A stretch of DNA of 64,000 bases, from contig NC_079875.1 of NCBI RefSeq assembly GCF_029227915.1, positions 21,075,001-21,139,000 of the forward strand. Direction: 5' to 3'. Each line of letters starts with the position of its first letter. Position 1 is the first letter of the stretch. The position numbers and the translations under genes are program-made. The notes beneath the pieces are model-generated. The model saw only the letters and a program-made list of their open reading frames with translations, was not told the origin of the DNA and made no database searches. Positions 38,201-48,588 of the stretch are shown here, piece after piece. Source of the stretch: Hydractinia symbiolongicarpus. Its lineage: Eukaryota > Cnidaria > Hydrozoa > Anthoathecata > Hydractiniidae.

Positions 38201-38698
38201 GGCCATATTACGGTCTTTATGGCACTGTGCACGTAGTTAAGAGTGTTCTAAGGCAACGGCGCTAATGAACACGACTTGGAACGTTGTAGCGCATTGAGAC
38301 TGGAACGACTAGTCCAATGGTAACCGGCGCAGGCATCTGAAACCACTTGAGTTACGTCTGCGGCCTTTATTTGACTGCAAAAGGCCATATTACAGCCTTT
38401 ATAGGACTGTGCACGCAGTTATTGGTGTTCTAAGGCGACGGCGCTAATGAAAGCGACTTTCGACGATGAAGCGCATTGAGACTGGAACGACTAGTCTAAT
38501 GGAAACCTGCGCAGGTAGATGGAACCACGTGATTTACGTGTGAGGCCTTTATTAGACTGCAAAAAGCCATATTCCAGCCTTTAAACGACTGTGCACGCAG
38601 TTAATGGTGTTCTAAGGCGACGGCGCTAATGAAAGCGACTTTCGACGATGAAGCGCATTGAGACTGGAACGACTAGTCCAATGGTAACCTGCGCAGGC
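35241..38698 (+). repeat. E unit at the end of HOR copy 3
   Basis: It corresponds to 21,046-24,503 at offset 14,195. Near its right end I see a few private changes against copy 2: c at 38,270, a at 38,280, t at 38,497 and a at 38,503. The array then restarts with the left part of the same unit at 38,699, at offset 3,458 rather than with a fresh HOR copy. Confidence 0.85.
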
Positions 38699-39525
38699 AG
38701 ATGGAACCACGTGATTTACGTGTGAGGCCTTTATTAGACTGCAAAAAGCCATATTACAGCCTTTATAGGACTGTGCACGTAGTTAAGAGTGTTGTAAGGC
38801 AACGGCGCTAATGAAAACGACTTGGGACGTTGTAGCGCAATGAGACTGGAACGACTAGTCCAATGGTAACTTGTCCAGGCAGATGGAACCACGTGATTTA
38901 CGCGTGAGCCCTTTATTAGACTGCAAAAAGCCATATTACAGCCTTTATAGGACTGTGCACGTAGTTAAGAGTGTTGTAATGCCACAGCACTAAGGAAAAC
39001 GACTTGGGACGTTGTAGCGCATTGAGACCGGAACTAATAGTCCAATGGTAACCTGCACAGGCAGATGGAACAACGTGATTTACGTGTGAGGCCTTTATTA
39101 CCCTGCAAAACGCCATATTACGGTCGTTATAGGGCTGTGCACGTAATTAAGAGAGCTCTAAAGCCACGGCGCTAAATAGAACCACTTGGAACGTTGTAGG
39201 GCATTGAGACTGGAAGGAATAGTCCAATGGTAAGCTGCCCAGGCAGAGGGAACCACGTGATTTACGTGTGAGGCCTTTATTACACTGCAAAAGGCCATAT
39301 TACAGCCTTTATAGGAAGATGCACGTAGTTAAGAGTGTTGTAAAGCGACGGCGCTAAGGAAAACGACTTGGGACGTTGTACCACATTGAGACTTGAAGGA
39401 CTAGTCCAATGGTAAGCTGCGCAGACAGGTGAAACCACGTGATTTACGTGTGAGGCCTTTATTAGACTGCAAAAGGCCATACTACAGCCTTTAAAGATCT
39501 GTGCACGTAGTTAAGAGTGTTCTAA
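38699..39525 (+). repeat. Partial third E unit
   Basis: It matches 35,241 to about 36,067 at offset 3,458, including the diagnostic words gcgtgagccc and gagaccggaactaatagtcc. It leaves the match near 39,525, where the text changes to gcgacggcacta, as seen near 32,060. This marks the transition from the regular HOR domain to the shuffled domain. Confidence 0.8.
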
Positions 39526-41260
39526 GGCGACGGCACTAATGAAAACGACTTGGGATGTTGTAGCGCATTGAGACTGGAACGACTAGTCCAATGGTAACCT
39601 GCGCAGGCAGATGGAACCACGTGATTTACGTGCGAGGCTTTTATTAGACTGCAAAAGGCCATATTACAGCCTTTATAGCACTGTGCACGCACTTAAGAGT
39701 GTTCTAAGGCAACGGCGCTAAGGAAAACCACTTGGAACGTTGTAGTGCATTGACTATGGAAGGAATATTCCAATGGTAACCGGCGCAGGCATTTGAAACC
39801 ACTTGAGTTACGTCTGCGGCCTTTATTGGACTGCAAAAGGCCATATTACAGCCTTTACTGGACTGTGCACGCAGTTAATAGTGTTCTAAGGCGACGGCGC
39901 TAATGAAAGCGACTTTGGACGATGAAGCGCATTGAGACTGGAACGACTAGTCCAATGGTAACCTGCGCAGGCAGATGGAACCACGTGATTTACGCGTGAG
40001 GCCTTTATTAGACTGCAAAAAGCCATATTACAGCCTTTATAGGACTGTGCACGTAGTTAAGAGTGTTGTAAGGCAACGGCGCTAATGAAAACGACTTGGG
40101 ACGTTGTAGCGCAATGAGACTGGAACGACTAGTCCAATGGTAACTTGTCCAGGCAGATGGAACCACGTGATTTACGCGTGAGCCCTTTATTAGACTGCAA
40201 AAAGCCATATTACAGCCTTTATAGGACTGTGCACGTAGTTAAGAGTGTTGTAATGCCACAGCACTAAGGAAAACGACTTGGGACGTTGTAGCGCATTGAG
40301 ACCGGAACTAATAGTCCAATGGTAACCTGCACAGGCAGATGGAACAACGTGATTTACGTGTTAGGCCTTTATTAGACTGCAAAAGGCCACATTACGGTCT
40401 TTATAGCACTGTGCACGTAGTTAAGAGTGTTCTAAGGCCATGGCGCTAAGGAAAACCACTTTGAAAGTTGTAGTGCATTGAGACTGGAAGGAATAGTCCA
40501 ATGGTAACCTGCGCAGGGAGATGGAGCGGCGTGATTTAATTGTGCGTCCTTTATTAGACTGCAAAAGGCCATATTACGGTCTTTATAGCACTGTGCACGT
40601 AGTTAAGAGTGTTCTAAGGCCACAGCACTAAGGAAAACGACTTGGGACGTTGTAGCGCATTGAGACTGGAAGGAATAGTCCAATGGTAACCTGCGCAGAC
40701 AGGTGAAACCACGTGATTTACGTGTGAGGTCTTTATTAGACTGCAAAAGGCCATAATACGGTCGTTATAGGGCTGTGCACGTAATTAAGAGAGTTCTGAG
40801 GCCACGGCGCTAAGGAGAACCACTTGGAACGTTGTTGTGCTTTGAGACTGGAAGGAATAGTCCAATGGTAAGCTAGCCAGGCAGAGGGAACCACGTGATT
40901 TACGTGTGAGGCCTTTATTACACTGCAAAAGGCCATATTACAGCCTTTATAGGAAGATGCACGTAGTTAAGAGTGTTGTAAAGCGACGGCGCTAATGAAA
41001 ACGACTTGGGATGTTGTAGCGCATTGAGACTGGAACGACTAGTCCAATGGTAACCTGCGCAGGCAGATGGAACCTCGTGATTTACGTGTGAGGTCTTTAT
41101 TTGACTTCAAAAGGCCATATTACAGCCTTTATAGGACTGTGCACGCAGTTAAGAGAGTTCTAAAGCCACGGCGCTATGGAAAACAACTTGGGACGTTGTG
41201 GCACACTGAGACCGGAAAGACTAGTCCAATGGTAACCGGCGCAGGCAACTCAAACCGCGT
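39526..41260 (+). repeat. Shuffled monomers with a 7-mer repeat and E-like pieces
   Basis: The stretch 39,973-40,360 repeats 38,699-39,086 at offset 1,274 (7 x 182). About 40,436-40,780 matches about 21,871-22,215 of the E unit, including an R monomer and the word cacagcacta. A reading frame on the plus strand near 41,067 is a chance opening in the repeat. No genes are seen. Confidence 0.72.
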
Positions 41261-41958
41261 GATTTAAGTGTGCGGCTTTATTAGACTGCAAAAGGCCATA
41301 CTACGGTTTTTATAGGACTCCACACGTAGTTAAGTGTGTTTTAAGGCCACGGCGCTAAGGAGAACTACTTGGAACGTTGTAGTGCAATGACGCTGGAAGG
41401 AATAGTCCAATGGTAACCTGCGCAGGGAGATGGAGCGGCGTGATTTAATTGTGCGTGCGACTGCAAAAGGCGATATTACGGTCTTTATGGCACTGTGCAC
41501 GTAGTTAAGAGTGTTCTAAAGCCACAGCACTAAGGAAAACGACTTGGGACGTTGTAGCGCATTGAGACTGGAACGAATAGTCCAATGGTAAGCTGCGCAG
41601 GCAGATGAAACCACGTGACTTACATGTGAGGCTTTTATTAGACTGGAAAAGGGCATATTATAGCCTTTGTAGGACGATGCACGTAGTTAAGAGTGTACTA
41701 AAGCAACGGCGCTAATGAAAACAACTTGGGACGTTGTAGCGCATTGAGACTGGAAGGAATAGTCCAATGGTAACCTGCGCAGACAGGTGAAACCACGTGA
41801 TTTACGTGTGAGGTCTTTATTAGACTGCAAAAGGTCATATTACAGCCTTTATAGGACTGTGCACGTAGTTAAGAGAGCTCTAAAGCCACGGCGCTAAATA
41901 GAACCACTTGGAACGTTGTAGGGCCAATGGTAAGCTGCCCAGGCAGAGGGAACCACGT
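41261..41958 (+). repeat. Cluster of damaged monomers (181, 175 and 160 bp)
   Basis: A Q monomer at 41,261-41,441 is 181 bp, with one c missing in tgcggcttta. The R monomer at 41,442-41,616 is 175 bp, having lost 7 bp net where gtgcgtcctttattagac became gtgcgtgcgac. The monomer at 41,799-41,958 is 160 bp, with 22 bp missing between gtaggg and ccaatgg (about 41,923). Such indels are rare in the regular HOR domain. Confidence 0.85.
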
Positions 41959-43232
41959 GATTTACGTGTGAGGCCTTTATTACACTGCAAAAGGCCATAT
42001 TACAGCCTTTATAGGAAGATGCACGTAGTTAAGAGTGTTCTAAGGCGACAGCGCTAATGAAAGCGACTTTCGACGATGAAGCGCATTGAGACTGGAACGA
42101 CTAGTCCAATGGTAAGCTGCGCAGGCAGATGAAACCACGTGATTTACATGTGAGGCTTTTATTAGACTGGAAAAGGGCATATTATAGCCTTTGTAGGACG
42201 ATGCACGTAGTTAAGAGTGTTCTAAGGCGACGGCACTAATGAAAATGACTTGGGATGTTGTAGCGCATTGAGACTGGAACGACTAGTCCAATGGTAACCT
42301 GCACAGGCAGATGGAACAACGTGATTTACGTGTGAGGCCTTTATTAGACTGCAAAAGGCCATATTACGGTCTTTATAGCACTGTGCACGTAGTTAAGAGT
42401 GTTCTAAGGCCACAGCACTAAGGAAAGCGACCTTAGACGTTGTAGCGCATTGAGACTGGAAGGAATAGTCCAATGGTAACCTGCGCAGACAGGTGAAACC
42501 ACGTGATTTACGTGTGAGGTCTTTATTAGACTGCAAAAGGCCATAATACGGTCGTTATAGGGCTGTGCACGTAATTAAGAGAGTTTTGAGGCCACGGCGC
42601 TAAGGAGAACCACTTGGAACGTTGTTGTGCATTGAGACTGGAAGGAATAGTCAATTGGTAACCTGCGCAGGCAGGTGAAACCAGGTGATTTACGTGTGAG
42701 GCCTTTATTAGACTGCAAAAGGCCATATTACAGCCTTTATAGGACGATGCACGTAGTTAAGAGTGTTGTAAAGCGACGGCGCTAAGGAAAACGACTTGGG
42801 ACGTTGTAGCGCATTAAGACTGGAACGACTAGTCCAATGATAACCTGCGCAGGCAGATGGAACCTCGTGATTTACGTGTGAGGCTTTTATTAGACTACAA
42901 AAAGCCATATTACAGCCTTTAAACGACTGTGCATGCAGTTAATGGTGTTCTAAGGCGACGGCGCTAATGAAAGCGACTTTCGACGATGAAGCGCATTGAG
43001 ACTGGAACGACTAGTCCAATGGTAAGCTGCGCAGGCAGATGAAACCACGTGATTTACATGTGAGGCTTTTATTAGACTGGAAAAGGGCATATTATAGCCT
43101 TTGTAGGACGATGCACGTAGTTAAGAGTGTTCTAAAGCGACGGCGCTAATGAAAACAACTTGGGACATTGTAGCGCATTGAGACTGGAAGGAATAGTCCA
43201 ATGGTAACCTGCGCAGACAGGTGAAACCACGT
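41959..43232 (+). repeat. Shuffled monomers (P, U and V families)
   Basis: Seven monomers in an order not found in the long HOR, with U monomers (gactggaaaagggcatatta) becoming common. The V monomer near 42,507-42,688 has gagttttgagg in place of gagttctgagg. No genes are seen. Confidence 0.7.
43051..43232 (+). repeat. Representative U-family monomer
   Basis: Diagnostic words: gatttacatgtgaggctttt, gactggaaaagggcatatta and tagcctttgtaggacgatgc. It is common in the shuffled right part; related forms are less frequent in the long HOR (for example 9,600-9,660 and 33,260-33,320). Confidence 0.82.
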
Positions 43233-45234
43233 GATTTACGTGTGAGGTCTTTATCAGACTGCAAAAGGCCATAATACGGTCGTTATAGGGCTGTGCACGT
43301 AATTAAGAGAGTTCTGAGGCCACGGCGCTAAAGAGAACCACTTGGAACGTTGTTGTGCATTGAGACTGGAAGGAATAGTCAATTGGTAACCTGCGCAGGC
43401 AGATGGAACCTCGTGATTTACGTGTGAGGTCTTTATTAGACTGCAAAAGGTCAGATTACAGCCTTTATAGGACTGTGCACGTAGTGAAGAGAGTTCTAAG
43501 GCGACGGCGCTAATGAAAACGACTTGGGACGTTGTAGCGCATTGAGACTGGAACGAATAGTCCAATGGTAACCTGCACAGGCAGATGGAACAACGTGATT
43601 TACGTGTGAGGCCTTTATTACCCTGCAAAACGCCATATTACGGTCTGTATAGGGCTGTGCACGTAATTAAGAGAGCTCTAAAGCCACGGCGCTAAATAGA
43701 ACCACTTGGAACGTTGTAGGGCATTGTGACTGGAAGGAATAGTCCGATGGTAAGCTGCGCAGGCAGATGAAACCACGTGATTTACATGTGAGGCTTTTAT
43801 TAGACTGGAAAACGCCATATTACGGTCGTTATAGGGCTGTGCACGTAATTAAGAGAGCTCTAAAGCCACGACGCTAAATAGAACCACTTGGAACGTTGTA
43901 GGGCATTGAGACTGGAAGGAATAGTCCAATGGTAAGCTGCGCAGGCAGGTGAAACCACGTGATTTACGTGTGAGGCCTTTATTAGACTGCAAAAGGCCAT
44001 ATTACAGCCTTTATAGGACGATGCACGTAGTTAAGAGTGTTGAAAAGCGACGGCGCTAAGGAAAACGACTTGGGACGTTGTACCACATTGAGACTTGAAG
44101 GACTAGTCCAATGGTAACCTGCGCAGGCAGATGGAACCTCGTGATTTACGTGTGAGGTCTTTATTTGACTGCAAAAGGCCATAATACGGTCGTTATAGGG
44201 CTGTGCACGTAATTAAGAGAGTTCTGAGGCCACGGCGCTAAAGAGAACCACTTGGAACGTTGTTGTGCATTGAGACTGGAAGGAATAGTCAATTGGTAAC
44301 CTGCGCAGGCAGATGAAACTTCGTGATTTACGTGTGAGGTCTTTATTAGACTGCAAAACGTCATATTACAGCCTTTATAGGACTGTGCACGCAGTGAAGA
44401 GAGTTCTAAGGCGACGGCGCTAATGAAAACGACTTGGGACGTTGTAGCGCATTGAGACTGGAACGAATAGTCCAATGGTAACCTGCACAGGCAGATGGAA
44501 CAACGTGATTTACGTGTGAGGCCTTTATTACCCTGCAAAACGCCATATTACGGTCGTTATAGGGCTGTGCACGTAATTAAGAGAGCTCTAAAGCCACGGC
44601 GCTAAATAGAACCACTTGGAACGTTGTAGGGCATTGTGACTGGAAGGAATAGTCCGATGGTAAGCTGCGCAGGCAGATGAAACCACGTGATTTACATGTG
44701 AGGCTTTTATTAGACTGGAAAAGGGCATATTATAGCCTTTGTAGGACGATGCACGTAGTTAAGAGTGTTCTAAAGCGACGGCGCTAAGGAAAACGACTTG
44801 GGACGTTGTAGCGCATTGAGACTGGAAGGAATAGTCCAATGGTAACCTGCACAGGCATATGGAACAACGTGATTTACGTGTGAGGCCTTTATTACCCTGC
44901 AAAACGCCATATTACGGTCGTTATAGGGCTGTGCACGTAATTAAGAGAGCTCTAAAGCCACGACGCTAAATAGAACCACTTGGAACGTTGTAGGGCATTG
45001 AGACTGGAAGGAATAGTCCAATGGTAAGCTGCGCAGGCAGGTGAAACCACGTGATTTACGTGTGAGGCCTTTATTAGACTGCAAAAGGCCATATTACAGC
45101 CTTTATAGGACGATGCACGTAGTTAAGAGTGTTGAAAAGCGACGGCGCTAAGGAAAACGACTTGGGACGTTGTACCACATTGAGACTTGAAGGACTAGTC
45201 CAATGGTAACCTGCGCAGGCAGATGGAACCTCGT
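43233..45234 (+). repeat. Pentamer/hexamer tandem repeat (910 and 1,092 bp)
   Basis: Unit 1 (43,233-44,142) and unit 2 (44,143 to about 45,234) start with the same V monomer at offset 910. Further along the offset becomes 1,092 because unit 1 lacks one monomer. The join is a hybrid at about 43,805-43,815, where tagactggaa of the U family runs directly into aacgccatat of the N family. The rare word ccacgacgc marks equivalent points at 43,866 and 44,958. Confidence 0.8.
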
Positions 45235-45911
45235 GATTTACGTGTGAGGTCTTTATTTGACTGGAAAAGGGCATATTATAGCCTTTTTAGGACGATGCAC
45301 GTAGTTAAGAGTGTTCTAAAGCGACGGCGCTAATGAAAACAACTTGGGACGTTGTAGCGCATTGAGACTGGAAGGAATAGTCAAATGGTAACCTGCGCAG
45401 ACAGGTGAAACCACGTGATTTACGTGTGAGGTCTTTATTAGACTGCAAAAGGCCATAATACGGTCGTTATAGGGCTGTGCACGTAATTAAGAGAGTTCTG
45501 AAGCCACGGCGCTAAGGAGAACCACTTGGAACGTTGTTGTGCATTGAGACTGGAAGGAATAGTCAATTGGTAACCTGCGCAGGCAGATGGAACCTCGTGA
45601 TTTACGTGTGAGGTCTTTATTAGACTGCAAAAGGTCATATTACAGCCTTTATAGGACTGTGCACGTAATTAAGAGTGTTGAAAAGCGACGGCGCTAAGGA
45701 AAACGACTTGGGACGTTGTACCACATTGAGACTGGAACAAGTAGTCCAATGGTAACCTGCACAGGCAGATGAAACCACGTGATTTACATGTGAGGCTTTT
45801 ATTAGACTGGAAAAGGGCATATTATAGCCTTTGTAGGACGATGCACGTAGTTAAGAGTGTTCTAAAGCGACGGCGCTAATGAAAACGACTTGGGACGTTG
45901 TAGCGCATTGA
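45235..45911 (+). repeat. Shuffled U, V and related monomers
   Basis: About four monomers, including a V monomer at 45,417 with the word tctgaagccac. They lie between two better-defined local repeats. I see no gene and no non-repeat sequence. Confidence 0.65.
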
Positions 45912-47800
45912 GACTGGAACAAATAGTCCAATGGTAACCTGCACAGGCAGATGGAACAACGTGATTTACGTGTGAGGCCTTTATTACCCTGCAAAACGCC
46001 ATATTACGGTCGTTATAGGGCTGTGCACGTAATTAAGAGAGGTCTAAAGCCACGGCGCTAAATAGAACCACTTGGAACGTTGTAGGGCATTGTGACTGGA
46101 AGGAATAGTCCGATGGTAAGCTGCGCAGGCAGATGAAACCACGTGATTTACATGTGAGGCTTTTATTAGACTGGAAAAGGGCATATTATAGCCTTTGTAG
46201 GACGATGCACGTAGTTAAGAGTGTTCTAAAGCGACGGCGCTAAGGAAAACGACTTGGGACGTTGTAGCGCATTGAGACTGGAAGGAATAGTCCAATGGTA
46301 ACCTGCACAGGCATATGGAACAACGTGATTTACGTGTGAGGCCTTTATTACCCTGCAAAACGCCATATTACGGTCGTTATAGGGCTGTGCACGTAATTAA
46401 GAGAGCTCTAAAGCCACGGCGCTAAATAGAACCACTTGGAACGTTGTAGGGCATTGAGACTGGAAGGAATAGTCCAATGGTAAGCTGCGCAGGCAGGTGA
46501 AACCACGTGATTTACGTGTGAGGCTTTTATTAGACTGCAAAAGGCCATATTACAGCCTTTATAGGACGATACACGTAGTTAAGAGTGTTGAAAAGCGACG
46601 GCGCTAGGGAAAACGACTTGGGACGTTGTACCACATTGAGACTTGAAGGACTAGTCCAATGGTAACCTGCGCAGGCAGATGGAACCTCGTGATTTAAGTG
46701 TGCGGCCTTTATTAGACTGCAAAAGGCCATACTACGGTCTTTATAGGACTCTACACGTAGTTAAGAGTGTTCTAAGGCGATGGCACTAATGAAAACGACT
46801 TGGGATGTTGTAGCGCATTGAGACTGGAACGACTAGTCCAATGGTAACCTGCACAGGCAGATGGAACCACGTGATTTACGTGTGAGGCCTTTATTAGACT
46901 GCAAAAGGTCATATTACAGCCCTTATAGGACTGTGTACGTAGTTAAGAGTGTTCTAAGGCGACGGCGCTAATGAAAGCGACCTTAGACGTTGTAGCGCAT
47001 TGAGACTGGAACGACTAGTCCAATGCTAACCTGCGCAGGCAGATAGAACCACGTGATTACGTGCAAGGCTTTTATTAGACTGCAAAAGGCCATATTACAG
47101 CCTTTATAGCACTGTGCACGCACTTAAGAGTGTTCTAAGGCAACGGCGCTAAGGAAAACCACTTGGAACGTTGTAGTGCATTGACTATGGAAGGAATATT
47201 CCAATGGTAACCGGTGCAGGCATCTGAAACCACTTGAGTTACGTCTGCGGCCTTTATTGGACTGCAAAAGGCCATATTACAGCCTTTATAGGACTGTGCA
47301 CGCAGTTAATAGTGTTCTAAGGCGACGGCGCTAATGAAAGCGACTTTGGACGATGAAGCGCATTGAGACTGGAACGACTAGTCCAATGGTAACTTGTCCA
47401 GGCAGATGGAACCACGTGATTTACGCGTTAGGCCTTTATTAGACTGCAAAAAGCCATATTACAGCCTTTATAAGACTGTGCACGTAGTTAAGAGTGTTGT
47501 AAGGCAACGGCGCTAATGAGAACGACTTGGGACGTTGTAGCGCATTGAGACTGGAACGACAAGTCCAATGGTAATCGGCGCAGGCAGCTGAAACCGCGTG
47601 ATTTACGTGTTAGGCCTTTATTAGACTGCAAAATGCCACATTACGGTCTTTATAGCACTGTGCACGTAGTTAAGAGTGTTCTAAGGCCATGGCGCTAAGG
47701 AAAACCACTTTGAAAGTTGTAGTGCATTGACAATGAAAGGAATATTCCAATGGTAACCTGCGAGGCTAGATGGAACCATGTGATTTACGTGCGAGGCATT
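45912..47800 (+). repeat. Segmental repeat A (pairs with 51,553-53,260)
   Basis: It matches 51,553 onward at offset 5,641 and, past about 47,160, at offset 5,460. It contains N, U, N, P-like, Q, R/S-like monomers and a 181-bp monomer with gtgattacgtg (one t missing at about 47,056). That 181-bp monomer accounts exactly for the change of offset. Confidence 0.82.
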
Positions 47801-48588
47801 TATTAGACTGAAAAAGGCCATATTACAGCCTTTATAGGACTGTGCACGTAGTTAAGAGTGTTCTAAGGCAACGGGGCTAATGAAGACGACTTGGGACGTT
47901 GTCGCGCATTGAGACTGGAACGACTAATCCAATGGTAAACTGCGCAGGCAGGTGAAACCACGTGATTTACGTGTGAGGCCTTTATTAGACTGCAAAAGGC
48001 CATATTACAGCCTTTAAAGGACTGTGCACGTGGTTAAGAGTGTTCTAAGGCGACGGCGCTAATGAAAGCGAACTTGGACGTTGTGGCGCATCGAGACTGG
48101 AACGACTAGTCCAATGGTAACTTGTCCAGGCAGATGGAACCACGTGATTTACGCGTGAGGCCTTTATTAGACTGCAAAAGGCCACATTACAGCCTTTATA
48201 GGACTGTGCACGTAGTTAAGAGTGTTCTAAGGCAACGGGGCTAATGAAGACGACTTGGGACGTTGTCGCGCATTGAGACTGGAACGACTAATCCAATGGT
48301 AAACTGCGCAGGCAGGTGAAACCACGTGATTTACGTGTGAGGCCTTTATTAGACTGCAAAAGGCCATATTACAGCCTTTAAAGGACTGTGCACGTGGTTA
48401 AGAGTGTTCTAAGGCGACGGCGCTAATGAAAGCGAACTTGGACGTTGTGGCGCATCGAGACTGGAACGACTAGTCCAATGGTAACTTGTCCAGGCAGATG
48501 GAACCACGTGATTTACGCGTGAGGCCTTTATTAGACTGCAAAAGGCCACATTACGGTCTTTATAGCACTGTGAAGTTAGTTAAGAGTG
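47801..48588 (+). repeat. 364-bp dimer tandem duplication
   Basis: The word ttctaaggcaacggggctaa occurs at 47,861 and 48,225, offset 364 (2 x 182). The intervening monomers share rare words (gttgtcgcgcattg, gcgaacttggacg, gcgcatcgagac). The two copies are nearly the same, so the duplication is recent relative to the general monomer divergence. Confidence 0.85.

Larger units (their letters stand above)
24504..38698 (+). repeat. Long HOR copy 3 (about 78 monomers, 14,195 bp)
   Basis: It is co-linear with copy 2 at offset 12,923 up to about 31,774. A 1,272-bp segment missing from copy 2 follows (about 31,775-33,046), and then the match continues at offset 14,195 to 38,698. The right edge is sharp: at the next position the array reads atggaaccacg where a new HOR copy would read atggaacaacg. 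It has the two-copy 729-bp tetramer (28,343 junction region) and one 908-bp pentamer (32,139-33,046). It is the longest of the three copies. No genes are seen. Confidence 0.92.

Noticed and set aside
11581-38698. Copies 2 and 3 as an assembly duplication artefact
   Set aside because: Not accepted as the main explanation, because the copies have private substitutions and a 1,272-bp difference. It remains possible and needs read-depth evidence.
43254-44538. Minus-strand reading frames of 124-125 residues (also 50,351-50,725 and 51,261-51,635) and many of about 66 residues as possible genes
   Set aside because: They recur at multiples of about 182 bp because the repeat lacks a stop in that stretch. 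The period of 182 is not divisible by three, so the frame shifts at each monomer and the proteins end wherever the next monomer places a stop. Single-base indels in the array break them freely.
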